From: Lentzea alba
GTDB lineage: Bacteria > Actinomycetota > Actinomycetes > Mycobacteriales > Pseudonocardiaceae
NCBI RefSeq assembly: GCF_011067745.1
Contig: NZ_JAAMPJ010000002.1
Coordinates: 761,450-825,449 of the forward strand
Direction: 5' to 3'
DNA length: 64,000 nucleotides
Numbering within the stretch: position 1 is the stretch's first letter; each line of letters opens with the position of its first letter. Positions 29,055 through 37,887 of this stretch are shown here, piece by piece. Both the position numbers and the translations under genes were made by a program. The notes under the pieces are model-generated. The model did not search any database. It was not told where the DNA came from and saw nothing but the letters and a program-made list of their open reading frames with translations.

Positions 29055-29446
29055 GCGATGTTCTCATTCTTCGCTTGGTTGAGGGCGGAAGTGAAAAGCG
29101 CGCTGATCGCCTGCTCGTCGAGGCCGGCGGCCCGCGCACGGCCCATCCACGCCTCCAGACCGCGTTGCAACGAGGTGTAGGTCGCGGGCGAGATCGTGGC
29201 GGCCGCGGTCTCGTTGACGAAGGTGCCCTGCCCCGGACGCCCGGTGACCAGGCCTTCCTGCTCCAGCTGGCGATAGGCCTTGGCCACCGTGTTCGGGTTG
29301 ATCGCCACCGACTCGGCCACCTCGCGGATCAACGGCAGCCGGTCGCCGTTCCGCAGGAAGCCGAGCAACACGCCCTGACGCACCTGCTGGACGAGCTGCA
29401 GGTAGGGCGGCACGCCGGAGCGACTGTCGATCCGGAAGACGAACAT
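29051..29446 (-). CDS. GntR family (YtrA subfamily) regulator
   Basis: The 131-residue repressor has a GntR winged helix (YLQLVQQVRQGVLLGFLRNGDRLPLIREVAESVAINPNTVAKAYRQLEQEGLV over about residues 17-68) with the short helical C-terminus of the YtrA group. Members repress their own ABC transporter operon and respond to cell-wall-active antibiotics or other envelope stress. A perfect palindrome lies 10 bp upstream of the ATG and is the likely operator. Confidence 0.93.
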   Translation of the reverse strand: MFVFRIDSRSGVPPYLQLVQQVRQGVLLGFLRNGDRLPLIREVAESVAINPNTVAKAYRQLEQEGLVTGRPGQGTFVNETAAATISPATYTSLQRGLEAWMGRARAAGLDEQAISALFTSALNQAKNENIA

Positions 29447-29455
29447 GAGGTCCCC

Positions 29456-29491
29456 TTTACTGCTTTACTAGGCAGCTAGTAAAGCAGTAAA
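29456..29491. promoter_or_regulatory. 16-bp perfect palindrome, likely GntR operator
   Basis: TTTACTGCTTTACTAG (29456-29471) is followed by GCAG and then its exact reverse complement CTAGTAAAGCAGTAAA (29476-29491). It is AT-rich against its surroundings and begins 10 bp upstream of the GntR start codon, which fits an autoregulatory operator overlapping the promoter. Each arm also contains a repeated TTTACT unit. Confidence 0.88.
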
Positions 29492-29531
29492 GATCAGCTC
29501 GCGACAAGGGTCAGAAGGTTTCCGGGCATGC

Positions 29532-29562
29532 AAAAAGGGCCCCGGAGAGATCCGGGGCCCTT
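29532..29562 (-). terminator. terminator of tRNA-Ser(CGA)
   Basis: AAGGGCCCCGGA (29535-29546), loop GAGA, TCCGGGGCCCTT (29551-29562). On the minus strand the stem is followed by a T-run (29536-29532), so it is a classical rho-independent terminator just after the tRNA. Confidence 0.9.
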
Positions 29563-29567
29563 CTGAG

Positions 29568-29652
29568 CGGTGGCGGTGGGATTTGAACCCACGGAGGCTT
29601 GCACCTCACACGCTTTCGAGGCGTGCTCCTTCGGCCGCTCGGACACGCCACC
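29568..29652 (-). tRNA. tRNA-Ser (anticodon CGA)
   Basis: The acceptor GGTGGCG pairs with CGCCACC. The anticodon arm CGCCTCGAAAGCG gives CGA, a long variable arm follows, and the T arm is GTGGGTTCAAATCCCAC. G is the discriminator and CCA is not encoded. It reads UCG. Confidence 0.95.
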
Positions 29653-29684
29653 GGTAAGAACAATACACAGCCGGATCCAGGGGG

Positions 29685-30134
29685 TTAACGCTGGGTCCGG
29701 AAGAAGCGTTCGAGCAGGTCAGCGCACTCCGACTCGAGCACACCGCCCTGCACCTCTGGCCGATGGTTGAGCCGGCGGTCGCGCACGACGTCCCAAAGCG
29801 AGCCCACCGCGCCGGTTTTGGGCTCCCAGGCGCCGAAGACGAGACGCGAAACACGCGCGAGCACCAACGCGCCGGCGCACATCGTGCACGGTTCGAGCGT
29901 CACGGCGAGGGTGCAGCCGTCGAGCCGCCAGCCGTCGCCGAACTTCGCGGCCGCTGCCCGCAGCGCGAGGATCTCGGCGTGCGCGGTCGGGTCGCCGAGC
30001 GCCTCACGCGCGTTGCAGGCCTCGGCCAGGACCTCACCCGAAGGTGAGAAGACCACGGCGCCGATCGGCACGTCCGCGCCCGCGCCGGCAGCCGCACGGA
30101 TCGCCGTGCGGATCATGTCGTCTGAGGAGATCAC
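29685..30134 (-). CDS. tadA: nucleoside deaminase, tRNA adenosine(34) deaminase type
   Basis: The 149-residue cytidine-deaminase-fold enzyme has the zinc motifs HAEILAL and EPCTMCAGAL. It converts A34 of tRNA-Arg(ACG) to inosine; a tRNA-Arg with ACG anticodon is encoded at 57961-58036, so a substrate exists in the same window. The GTG at 30134 (MISSDDMIRTA) overlaps the stop of the partner gene as GTGA. A smaller chance remains that it is a guanine or other free-base deaminase. Confidence 0.92.
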   Translation of the reverse strand: MISSDDMIRTAIRAAAGAGADVPIGAVVFSPSGEVLAEACNAREALGDPTAHAEILALRAAAAKFGDGWRLDGCTLAVTLEPCTMCAGALVLARVSRLVFGAWEPKTGAVGSLWDVVRDRRLNHRPEVQGGVLESECADLLERFFRTQR

Positions 30135-30619
30135 GCCTGGATCGTGTCGAGCAGCTTGGTGAACTCGTCGATGAACCCGATGCGCTGGGCGATCATCTGG
30201 AGCTGCTCGTCCGGGTAGAGGTCTTCCTCGTCGACGATGATCTGGAGCTCGTGCGAGGGCATGCCGAGGTCGGACAGCACGCCCAGGTCGCCCTCGGGCC
30301 AGATCTCGGTGTCCTCCTCGTCCGGCGGTTCGACGCGCAGGAGGTCCAGGACGTCCGCGGCGATGTCGTAGTCGAGGGCGGCGGCCGCGTCGGAGAGCAG
30401 CAGGGCCACGCCTCCTGGGACCGGGCGCAGGATGATGAAGAACTCGTCGTCGACGGCCAGGAGCCCGAACACGGCGCCGGTCGACCGTAGTTGGCGCAGC
30501 TGTGTGATCGCCGCGTCCAGCTCCGACAGCGCGGAGCTGTCCATCCTGCTGCACCGCCAGCGGCCGTCCTCTCGGACGACCGCGACCGCGAAGCCGTTGA
30601 CCGGCTCCTGCTGTGTCAT
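30131..30619 (-). CDS. tRNA adenosine deaminase-associated protein
   Basis: The 162-residue protein is of the actinobacterial family found directly upstream of tadA. It is acidic, has no recognisable catalytic motif, and carries conserved segments such as GFAVAVVREDGRWRC and LLLSDAAAALDYDIA. The ATG at 30619 (MTQQEPVNG) is preferred; a GTG two codons earlier is possible. Overlap with tadA suggests a complex or coordinated dosage. Molecular role unknown. Confidence 0.88.
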   Translation of the reverse strand: MTQQEPVNGFAVAVVREDGRWRCSRMDSSALSELDAAITQLRQLRSTGAVFGLLAVDDEFFIILRPVPGGVALLLSDAAAALDYDIAADVLDLLRVEPPDEEDTEIWPEGDLGVLSDLGMPSHELQIIVDEEDLYPDEQLQMIAQRIGFIDEFTKLLDTIQA

Positions 30620-30679
30620 GTGCACACCGTAGGGCCCAGACGACCTTCCCGGTAGCTGAGGTGGTGGCACCATCGATAG

Positions 30680-31885
30680 ATGAGCACAACAACGTCGGAC
30701 CCACGGCTCGCCGGACTGCTCGAGGGGGCGCGCTCGCTGCAGCCCCGCACGGTGGCGCTGCGCAGGCAGATCCACCGCCACCCTGAACAGGGGCTTCAGA
30801 ACCCGAAGACGCAGGCGGCGATCCTGCACGCGTTGGAGGGTCTGCCGCTCAAGGTCACGAAGGGCGAGTCGACGACCTCGGTCGTGGCGGTGCTCGAAGG
30901 CGAACGGCCGGGGCCGACCGTGCTCCTGCGCGGCGACATGGACGGGTTGCCGCTCCAGGAGGACACCGGGCTGCCTTACGCGTCCGAAGTGGACGGCAAC
31001 ATGCACGCCTGTGGGCACGACACGCACGTTGCGATGCTCGCGTCGTCCGCACGGCTTCTCGCCGACCGCCGGGACGCGCTGCGGGGCAAGGTGCTGTTCA
31101 TGTTCCAGCCGGGCGAGGAGGGCTACCACGGCGCCCGGTACATGATCGAGGAAGGCCTGCTGGACGACGGCGTGGAAAAGGCGTTCGCGCTGCACATCAC
31201 GTCCACGACCAAGTCCGGCGTGGTGACCACGCGGCCAGGCCCGATCATGGCCAGCGCGGACACGTTCCACATCCACGTGAAGGGCCGCGGCGGACACGGC
31301 GCGATGCCGCACAACGCCCTGGACCCGGTACCGGCCGCCGCGGCGATGGTCGGCGCGATCCAGACGATGCTCGGGCGGCGGATCAGCGTGCACCAGCCGG
31401 CCGTGGTGACGGTCGCGCAGATCAAGGCCGGCACGACGACGAACATCATCCCCGAGGTCGCCACGCTCGACGGGACGATCAGGACGTTGTCCGAGCTCAC
31501 CCGCAAGCAGGTGCACAAGGAGCTCAAGCAGGTCGTGAAGCACACGGCCGCCGCCTACGGGTGCCACGCCGAGGTCAGCATCGTGCCGGGTTACCCGGTG
31601 ACGGTGAACGACGACGAGGTCGGCACGCACGTGGTGGAACTCGCGGCGAAGGCGATGGGGCCGTCCTGGAGCGAGCCGATGCAGGACCCGCTGATGGGTG
31701 CCGAGGACTTCTCCTACGTGCTGCAGAAGGTGCCGGGCGCGTTGGCGTTCCTCGGGGCGTGCCCGCGCGGGATCGATCTGGAGGAGGCCGCGCCGAACCA
31801 CTCGAACCGGGTGCTGTTCGACGAGGCGGCGATGGAGCACGGGGTGGCGACGTACGCGGCGTTCGCGCTGGACGCCCTCCGGTAG
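30680..31885 (+). CDS. M20 family metallopeptidase / amidohydrolase
   Basis: The 401-residue enzyme of the IAA-amino-acid hydrolase/hippuricase-like M20D type has RQIHRHPEQGLQN, GDMDGLPLQEDTGLPY, HACGHDTHVAML (metal ligands), QPGEEGYHGARYMIEEG (catalytic Glu) and a dimerisation domain (KGRGGHGAMPHNALDP). It should cleave N-acyl or N-aminoacyl amide bonds in the cytoplasm. Substrate unknown. It is divergent from the tadA pair with about 60 bp between starts. Confidence 0.92.
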   Translation: MSTTTSDPRLAGLLEGARSLQPRTVALRRQIHRHPEQGLQNPKTQAAILHALEGLPLKVTKGESTTSVVAVLEGERPGPTVLLRGDMDGLPLQEDTGLPYASEVDGNMHACGHDTHVAMLASSARLLADRRDALRGKVLFMFQPGEEGYHGARYMIEEGLLDDGVEKAFALHITSTTKSGVVTTRPGPIMASADTFHIHVKGRGGHGAMPHNALDPVPAAAAMVGAIQTMLGRRISVHQPAVVTVAQIKAGTTTNIIPEVATLDGTIRTLSELTRKQVHKELKQVVKHTAAAYGCHAEVSIVPGYPVTVNDDEVGTHVVELAAKAMGPSWSEPMQDPLMGAEDFSYVLQKVPGALAFLGACPRGIDLEEAAPNHSNRVLFDEAAMEHGVATYAAFALDALR

Positions 31886-31888
31886 CGC

Positions 31889-31934
31889 ATTTATGTGGTA
31901 ACGGCCGACGACAGCCGGCCGTTACCACATAAAT
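31889..31934 (+). terminator. perfect 18-bp hairpin after the M20 gene
   Basis: ATTTATGTGGTAACGGCC (31889-31906) pairs with 31917-31934 around a 10-base loop. It begins 4 bases after the stop codon. Confidence 0.8.
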
Positions 31935-32194
31935 TCCAGGCAAAGCTCGCTTGTGGACAAGGTTTTAGCGACGAAATTCTTCGTTAACCAAAGTGCGGTT
32001 TTTGGTGAACCGCCTTCTGCATGCCTAAACACAAAGCTCTTGCACGTCAGACATGCCGATGAACAGTTGTCCACACACTCGATCGAGGGATCGGGCAACC
32101 AGGACATTGCCGCCTTCAAGGGCCGCGTGCCAAGATTCGCCGAATCCCGCGTTGAACACTCGACGCAATCAGTCTGACTTTGTGGAGAAGTGCT
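31935..32194. other. AT-richer gene-free stretch
   Basis: About 260 bp with visibly lower GC than its flanks. One 74-codon open frame (31953-32177) has no ribosome-binding site and unusual codon use, so I do not call it. The stretch probably carries the promoters for the small membrane protein and tyrA. Confidence 0.5.
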
Positions 32195-32395
32195 GTGGCA
32201 CAACCATTCACGCTCGCGCACGCCCTGCTGGTGGCGATGACCTTCGGCTTCACCGGGTGGTTGATCGAGCGTGGCCAGGAACCTCATTCGGCGCTTCTGA
32301 TCACCCTCACCACGCTGGCCGGCACCGTCGTTGTGACCAAGGTCAGCTGGCAGGGCGCTTTAGTGGTCCTGCGACGCCTCACCACCAGCGCCTGA
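32195..32395 (+). CDS. small two-helix membrane protein, unknown
   Basis: The 66-residue protein starts at GTG 32195 with a GGAGAAG site 6 bases upstream. Two hydrophobic segments (about 7-24 and 33-48) flank a polar IERGQEPHS turn, so it is likely a small inner-membrane hairpin protein. It lies 46 bp upstream of tyrA on the same strand. No family recognised. Confidence 0.6.
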   Translation: MAQPFTLAHALLVAMTFGFTGWLIERGQEPHSALLITLTTLAGTVVVTKVSWQGALVVLRRLTTSA

Positions 32396-32441
32396 CCAGG
32401 CGCGGTTCGTCCGAGCACGGGTCGCACGGAATGATGGGCGA

Positions 32442-33380
32442 GTGCGAGACGTGTGCGTGATCGGACTGGGACTGATCGGCGGCTCCGTGCTGCGGGCCGC
32501 CAAGGCTGCCGGGCGCACGGTGTGGGGTGCGACCGCGAGCAGGGAAGACGCGGACCGGGCACGCGCTGAGGGCTTCGACATCACGACGGTGGACGAGGCC
32601 CTCAGCCGCGACCCCGAGGCGCTCGTCGTCCTCGCCGTGCCGCTGCCCGCGCTCCCGGATCTGCTGCGCAAGGTGCCCGCCAGAACCCGCCTCACCGACG
32701 TGACCAGCGTGAAGGGGCCCGTCCACGACGCCGTGCACCGGTACGCGCCGCAGGCGCGCTTCGTCGGCGGACATCCGATGGCCGGCACCAGCAGGAGCGG
32801 TTGGGACGCGGGGTCGGAAACCCTCTTCCAGGGTGCTGCCTGGGTCGTCACGCCCGAGGAGGCGGACGACCACCTCAACGACGTGATGCAGCTGGCGCTC
32901 GATCTCGGCGCCCACGTCGTGCCGACCACGCCTGAGGAGCACGACGAGGCCGTGGCGCGGATCAGTCATCTGCCGCACATCATGGCGGCGATCCTGGCGG
33001 CGGTCGGGGCCGATGGCGGGCCGCTCGCGATGGCCCTCGCGGCGGGCAGCTTCGGAGATGGCACTCGGGTCGCGGGCAGCAGGCCCGAGCTCGTCCGGGC
33101 GATGTGCGAGGGGAACCGGGACGCGCTGCTGATGGCCGTCGACGACGCGCTCGGCAGGCTCGGCGCGGCACGCGGGTCGCTGGCGTCCACAGGTGGGCTC
33201 GCCAAGACCATCGAGGCGGGGCACGAAGGCAGGAACACGCTGGTCAACCAGCCGCAGCGGACCCGCATAACGATCGACCTGACCAAGCCGGGTGCACTGG
33301 CCGCGCTGCGGAACCTGGGGTCGCGCGGCGGACGTGTGGTTGGGCTGAACGGCAGCACCGCCGAAGCGGAAACGTCGTAG
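32442..33380 (+). CDS. tyrA: prephenate dehydrogenase
   Basis: It converts prephenate to 4-hydroxyphenylpyruvate with NAD in tyrosine synthesis (or arogenate to tyrosine, since substrate preference varies in actinobacteria). The 312-residue protein has a Rossmann glycine motif GLGLIGGSVLRAA at the N-terminus, TDVTSVKGPVHDAV, the substrate-site GGHPMAGTSRSGWDAG, and ARISHLPHIMAAIL. No ACT or chorismate mutase domain is fused. GTG start. Probably heads an operon with the two Fn3-like genes 9 bp downstream. Confidence 0.93.
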   Translation: MRDVCVIGLGLIGGSVLRAAKAAGRTVWGATASREDADRARAEGFDITTVDEALSRDPEALVVLAVPLPALPDLLRKVPARTRLTDVTSVKGPVHDAVHRYAPQARFVGGHPMAGTSRSGWDAGSETLFQGAAWVVTPEEADDHLNDVMQLALDLGAHVVPTTPEEHDEAVARISHLPHIMAAILAAVGADGGPLAMALAAGSFGDGTRVAGSRPELVRAMCEGNRDALLMAVDDALGRLGAARGSLASTGGLAKTIEAGHEGRNTLVNQPQRTRITIDLTKPGALAALRNLGSRGGRVVGLNGSTAEAETS

Positions 33381-33389
33381 GGTCGCCGG

Positions 33390-34949
33390 GTGGATCGACG
33401 GACGCTCGCCGGTGGGCTCGGTGGACTCGCGCTCGTCATCGCCGCCGTGGTGGCACTCAGGATCGGCGACGCACCCGACACGTTGAAGCGCGAGATCGAC
33501 AAGAACGTCGAGGTCGTGCAGCAGCAGGAGCCGATGAAACCGGCCAACCCGCGGGCTCAGGCGCTGGACGCGGACGCGCTGCAGATCGCGTGGAACGGCT
33601 CGGCGCCGGCGTACGAGGTGCGCTGGAACGGCAACGAGCAGCTCGTGCCCGGACCCGAGGTGGAGCTCGCCGGGCTGAACCCCGACCAGCAGACCGAGGT
33701 CGAGGTCCGCGCGGTCAGTGCGACCGGCAAGCGGTCCGAGCCGCTCACGATCGCCGCGACGCCCAAGGACCTCTACAACGACAAGTGGGACGACCTGCTC
33801 GTCGGCCAGACGGACCGGTTCGACGGCCCCGAGTCGCTGGATCCGCGCAGGTGGCGGATCGAGGCGGAACCGGAGTGCCTCGGGCTGCGGCCGTTCGGGC
33901 CGAGCAAGCGCGTCGACGTCGACTGCTCGATGGCGGCGTTCCAGTCGAACACGCCCGTCAGGTTCGGCGTTCCGGCGAGTGACGGCGCGATCGGGCGGGC
34001 GATCATCAGCGTCGCGGGTGCCGTCGAGTCGAGTCACGTGCGGCTGACGATGCTGCCGGACCCGTGGCAGTACCTGAAGGAGACCGAGGCCCTGCCGCGC
34101 GGCGCGGTCAGCCTCGACATCACGACCCAGGGCACGCGGATCATCGCCGACCCCGACCTGCCCCGCACCGACAAGCAGGTCGCGCTGGGCGACTCGCCGA
34201 TGACCGGGCTCGTCGCGGGCGTGCGGCACCGGTGGGAGATGCGGGTGCTGCCGGACGCGGTGATCGCGCTCCGCGACGGTGTGGTGGTCGCGTACGAGGC
34301 CGTGGCGATCAAGACACAACTGGTGCACCCGCGGATCCGCATCGACGGTGGCGGGTTCCTCGACTCGTTCGGCGTCGGTGGCGTGCCGGAACGGGTGGTG
34401 CCCACCGAGGTCATCCCGTTGTCGCCGAACACCGAGGTGCCGCAGGACGCGGTCGCGGCGAAGATCGTCACGCCGGAAGCCGGCAACCAGGTGCGGGTCG
34501 TCGAACTTCCGGTCGGCGAGAAGAGGATCGCGGTCGCGGCTCCGGCCCAGCTCGTGGTCATCCGCAAGCCCGAAAGCCGCCCCGGCACCCTGCCGAAGCT
34601 CGCGAACCGGCCCGGTGGCATCAAAACCGGCGGGCCGCGGCTGCACGTCATGCACGAGGACGGCACCAGGCCCCCGCAACCGTTGTCCCCCAAGGGTCGC
34701 GTCCTCATCACGGCCGAGATCAACGCCATCGGGCACCGGGGCATCGAGCTCGAACTCGACGGCAAGCGGATCGTCGCGCTGCCCACGAACGAGCAGGGTC
34801 CGGGAGTGCCCGGCAGGCACGAGTTCTGGCTCGACACCTCGGCCCTGACGCCGGGGGCGAACGCTCGGCTCAAACTCTGCGTCCTTCCGGCGGACCATGG
34901 CGAACCCGTTATCACCGAAACCGTGTTCGAGCTGGGCAAAACGCCTTAG
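33390..34949 (+). CDS. membrane-anchored Fn3-like protein (paralog 1), function unknown
   Basis: The 519-residue protein starts at GTG 33390, 9 bp after tyrA. An N-terminal membrane segment (about 8-24) is followed by a charged linker. A fibronectin-III-like domain follows at about 55-125 (LQIAWNGSAPAYEVRWNG), then a possible lectin-like beta domain from about 140 (TDRFDGPESLDPRRWRIEAE). The C-terminal Ig-like domain is at about 410-515 (GRVLITAEINAIGHRGIELE). Most of it should be outside the cell. The next gene encodes a paralog with the same layout. I do not recognise a named family; binding of glycans or peptidoglycan is only a guess. Confidence 0.75.
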   Translation: MDRRTLAGGLGGLALVIAAVVALRIGDAPDTLKREIDKNVEVVQQQEPMKPANPRAQALDADALQIAWNGSAPAYEVRWNGNEQLVPGPEVELAGLNPDQQTEVEVRAVSATGKRSEPLTIAATPKDLYNDKWDDLLVGQTDRFDGPESLDPRRWRIEAEPECLGLRPFGPSKRVDVDCSMAAFQSNTPVRFGVPASDGAIGRAIISVAGAVESSHVRLTMLPDPWQYLKETEALPRGAVSLDITTQGTRIIADPDLPRTDKQVALGDSPMTGLVAGVRHRWEMRVLPDAVIALRDGVVVAYEAVAIKTQLVHPRIRIDGGGFLDSFGVGGVPERVVPTEVIPLSPNTEVPQDAVAAKIVTPEAGNQVRVVELPVGEKRIAVAAPAQLVVIRKPESRPGTLPKLANRPGGIKTGGPRLHVMHEDGTRPPQPLSPKGRVLITAEINAIGHRGIELELDGKRIVALPTNEQGPGVPGRHEFWLDTSALTPGANARLKLCVLPADHGEPVITETVFELGKTP

Positions 34950-34959
34950 CGTGACCGCT

Positions 34960-36684
34960 ATGAAGCGGGTCGCCTTCGCTGCCGCAGGCCTCGCGCTGGT
35001 GGTCGGCGTGATCATGTTGCGCGACACCGGCGGGAGCGACTCCGGCCTGCCCACCGCTCCCCCGCCGCCGACGAAGCTCAAGCCGTTCGTCGCGGAACAG
35101 GTGCTCGTGCCGAGCCCCCAGAGCCGCCCGAGCACCCCCGCAGGCGTCGTCGCGCGCGGCGGGCACCACAAGATCCAGCTCAACTGGTCCGGCGACGCCC
35201 CCGCGTACGAGGTGCGGTGGGGTGCGCGGACCAAGCTCGTCACCAGGCCCGGCACCCAGCTCAACGGCCTGGCGAACGACCAGGAGCAGCAGATCGAGAT
35301 CCGCGGGGTCGACTCGTTCGGCCAACGCTCCCAGCCCGCCCGGATCAAGGCGACGCCGCGCGCGGACAACGCCCCGTACACGTTCGTCGACCGCTTCGAC
35401 AGCCCCGCCGAGCCCGACCTGCAACGCTGGCGCCTCACCAAGCGCACCGACTGCGCCCGCGCGACCTCCGGCGACGAGGACGACCACGACCGGCTCGTGA
35501 TCAGCAGCAGCTGCGGCACCCGTGCCGTCACGCTGAGGTCCCGCACGCCGTTCGTCCGCGGCGACGACGACAGCCGGATCGTGATCGAGACGGACGCCCC
35601 GAGCACCGGCGGAAGGCTGCTGCTCGACCTCGTGCCGGGACCGGTCAGCGTCCAGGGCGAGCCGGTGCTGCCGGGCGCGATCCGCGCTTCGATCTCCACC
35701 GACGCGTCCGGCAACTCGATCGTCGAGCTCGTCCCGGACGGCATCAGCACCAAGGCTCTCCCTCCCACCGTGCCGGGCGTGACCGTGCGCTGGGAGTTGG
35801 TGCTCACGAAGAACGGCACACAGCTCGTCCGGGACGGCGACGTCGTCGCCACCTCGCCGTTCGTGCCGCCGTGGCGTGAGGCAACGGCCCTGGTCGGCGT
35901 CGCGGCGCTGGCCGGCGACCGGATCCGCGCGGGCATCGACCTGATCGGCTACCGGACCGCCAAGGCCGACGCGCCGCCCGCCGTCCCCACGCCGCAGGTC
36001 CGCGTGGACGGCCCCGCCAGCACGAGTACCCACCCGATTCAGGACGTCAAGTCAGGTCAGCTGCGCATCGCGATGATCCCGGCGCGAGAGAGTCCTCCGG
36101 TCACGGCCGTGCGGATCAACGGCGTCGAGGTGCCCTTGCGGCCGGCCGTCGAGGGCACGCCCTGGAAGGCCGGCGCGGAGTACCCTGCCGTCGCCGACCT
36201 GCCCAAAGAGGCTTTCACCGACAACCTCAACGTCCAGCTGGTGACCACCGAACGCGTCCAGGTCACCCACACCGACGTCGAGCTGACCGGACCCAAGAGC
36301 GTGGCGCAACGCCAGTCCGGCACCCCGCTGATCGAGGCCAGGTCGACGCTCGGCGACCCCGTCCTGGAGGTCCTGGACGCCAGCGGGCAGCCCATCGAGA
36401 ACGGCGCCGCCTTCAACCGCGGCCGGGTGGTCCTGGAGGTGCGCATCAACGCCCTCGACGCGGCCGTGGCGGGCCTCGCCGGGTTCGAGGTCCGGCTCGA
36501 CGGCACCCACGTCGCGACCGTGCCGACCACCGCCGACGGCCCCGGCGCCGCAGGCCGGTGGCGGATTTCACTCAACACGGGGTCGATGGCCGCGGGCGCG
36601 CACGCCGTCGAGGTGAAGGCCTTCAGCACCGATTCAGGGGTGCACCCCGAGACGGGTTACGTTCCCTTTTTGCTCAAGCCGTGA
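34960..36684 (+). CDS. membrane-anchored Fn3-like protein (paralog 2), function unknown
   Basis: The 574-residue protein starts at ATG 34960, with an N-terminal membrane segment (about 4-20) and a proline-rich linker. It has the same domain order as its upstream paralog. The Fn3-like unit is IQLNWSGDAPAYEVRWG at about 70-130, then FVDRFDSPAEPDLQRWRL, then a beta-rich middle, and a C-terminal Ig-like domain with GRVVLEVRINALDAAV. The second copy has an extra ~80-residue segment in the middle. Ten bases separate the two genes, so this is a tandem duplication within one transcript. Function unknown. Confidence 0.75.
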   Translation: MKRVAFAAAGLALVVGVIMLRDTGGSDSGLPTAPPPPTKLKPFVAEQVLVPSPQSRPSTPAGVVARGGHHKIQLNWSGDAPAYEVRWGARTKLVTRPGTQLNGLANDQEQQIEIRGVDSFGQRSQPARIKATPRADNAPYTFVDRFDSPAEPDLQRWRLTKRTDCARATSGDEDDHDRLVISSSCGTRAVTLRSRTPFVRGDDDSRIVIETDAPSTGGRLLLDLVPGPVSVQGEPVLPGAIRASISTDASGNSIVELVPDGISTKALPPTVPGVTVRWELVLTKNGTQLVRDGDVVATSPFVPPWREATALVGVAALAGDRIRAGIDLIGYRTAKADAPPAVPTPQVRVDGPASTSTHPIQDVKSGQLRIAMIPARESPPVTAVRINGVEVPLRPAVEGTPWKAGAEYPAVADLPKEAFTDNLNVQLVTTERVQVTHTDVELTGPKSVAQRQSGTPLIEARSTLGDPVLEVLDASGQPIENGAAFNRGRVVLEVRINALDAAVAGLAGFEVRLDGTHVATVPTTADGPGAAGRWRISLNTGSMAAGAHAVEVKAFSTDSGVHPETGYVPFLLKP

Positions 36685-36702
36685 TTGGCGCAAGATGGGC
36701 AC

Positions 36703-37887
36703 ATGGCCCGCGCACTGATCATCGACGCCGCCCGCACGCCGTTCGGCAGGTATCGGGGAGGGCTGTCCGGCATCCGGGTGGACGACCTCGCCGCGCTGCC
36801 CATCGTCGACCTGCTGCGCCGCTATCCGGGCCTCGACCTGGCCCGGATCGACGACGTGCTGCTGGGTGACGCGAACGGCGCGGGCGAGGACAACCGCAAC
36901 GTGGCCCGCATGGCTGCGATCCTGGCGGGTCTGCCGGTGTCGGTGCCGGGCGTGACGCTGAACCGGCTGTGCGCGTCGGGCGGCGAGTCGATCATCCAGG
37001 GCGCGCGGGCGTTGGCTGCCGGAGATGCCGATCTGATCGTTGCCGGTGGCGTTGAAGGGATGTCACGCGCGCCGTTCGTGACGGCCAGGCCGGACAAGGC
37101 CTTCCCGGACCGGATGGAGACCGTGTCGACGGCGCTCGGCTGGCGGCTGGTGAACCCGCGCATGCCGAAGCGGTACACCGTGCCGTTGGGGTTGGCTGCC
37201 GAGAACGTCGCTCACGAATTGGGCATCACACGGGATCAGATGGACACTTTCGCGTTGCGTTCGCACCGACGTGCGGCGGCGGCCTGGGATGCGGGCGTAC
37301 ACGAGGGTTTCGCGTTCCCTGTGCAGCTTCCGGACGGCACGGCCGTGCGTCGCGACGAGAACGTGCGCGCGGACACGAGCATCGAGAAGCTCGGCAAGTT
37401 GAAGCCCGCGTTCTCCGAGAACGGGTCGGTGACCGCGGGCAACGCGTCGCCGCTGAACGACGGCGCGCTCGCCGCTCTCCTTGGCACGGAAGCGATCGCG
37501 GCCGAACTGGGCGTCGAGCCGCTCGGTGAGGTGCTGGGCTCCGCGACCACCGGCGAGGAGCCGCACCGGTTCACGATCGCGCCGGTGTCGGCGATCCGGA
37601 AGTTGTTGAAGCGCCTGCACCTCGAAGCCGCTCAGATCGACCTGTGGGAAATCAACGAGGCGTTCGCCGCCATGGCGCTGTCAGTGCTGCACCACCTGCC
37701 GGAGATCGACCGCGAGAAGGTCAACGTGCACGGCGGCGCGATCGCTTACGGCCACCCGCTCGGCGCGTCGATGCCGCGCGTGATCATCGACGTGGCCCGG
37801 CACCTGCGCGCACGTGGTGGTGGCGTGGGTATCGCGGCCGCGTGTGTGGGCGTCGGCCAGGGAGTGGCGGTCGCGGTCCGCGTCTAA
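36703..37887 (+). CDS. thiolase family protein (acetyl-CoA acetyltransferase type)
   Basis: The 394-residue thiolase has the active-site cysteine in LNRLCASGGES (near residue 89), the WEINEAFA motif, GGAIAYGHPLGAS with the catalytic His, and a C-terminal AAACVGVGQGVA with the second cysteine. All catalytic residues are present. It should cleave 3-ketoacyl-CoA or form acetoacetyl-CoA; the direction and chain length are not clear. An acetoacetyl-CoA synthetase lies at 58323 but far away. The ATG at 36703 fits the family start (MARALIIDAARTPFGR). Confidence 0.92.
   Translation: MARALIIDAARTPFGRYRGGLSGIRVDDLAALPIVDLLRRYPGLDLARIDDVLLGDANGAGEDNRNVARMAAILAGLPVSVPGVTLNRLCASGGESIIQGARALAAGDADLIVAGGVEGMSRAPFVTARPDKAFPDRMETVSTALGWRLVNPRMPKRYTVPLGLAAENVAHELGITRDQMDTFALRSHRRAAAAWDAGVHEGFAFPVQLPDGTAVRRDENVRADTSIEKLGKLKPAFSENGSVTAGNASPLNDGALAALLGTEAIAAELGVEPLGEVLGSATTGEEPHRFTIAPVSAIRKLLKRLHLEAAQIDLWEINEAFAAMALSVLHHLPEIDREKVNVHGGAIAYGHPLGASMPRVIIDVARHLRARGGGVGIAAACVGVGQGVAVAVRV

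Noticed and set aside
31953..32177. 74-codon open frame after the M20 gene
   Set aside because: No ribosome-binding site, atypical codon use, no hydrophobic or repeat pattern; lies in an AT-richer promoter-like region.
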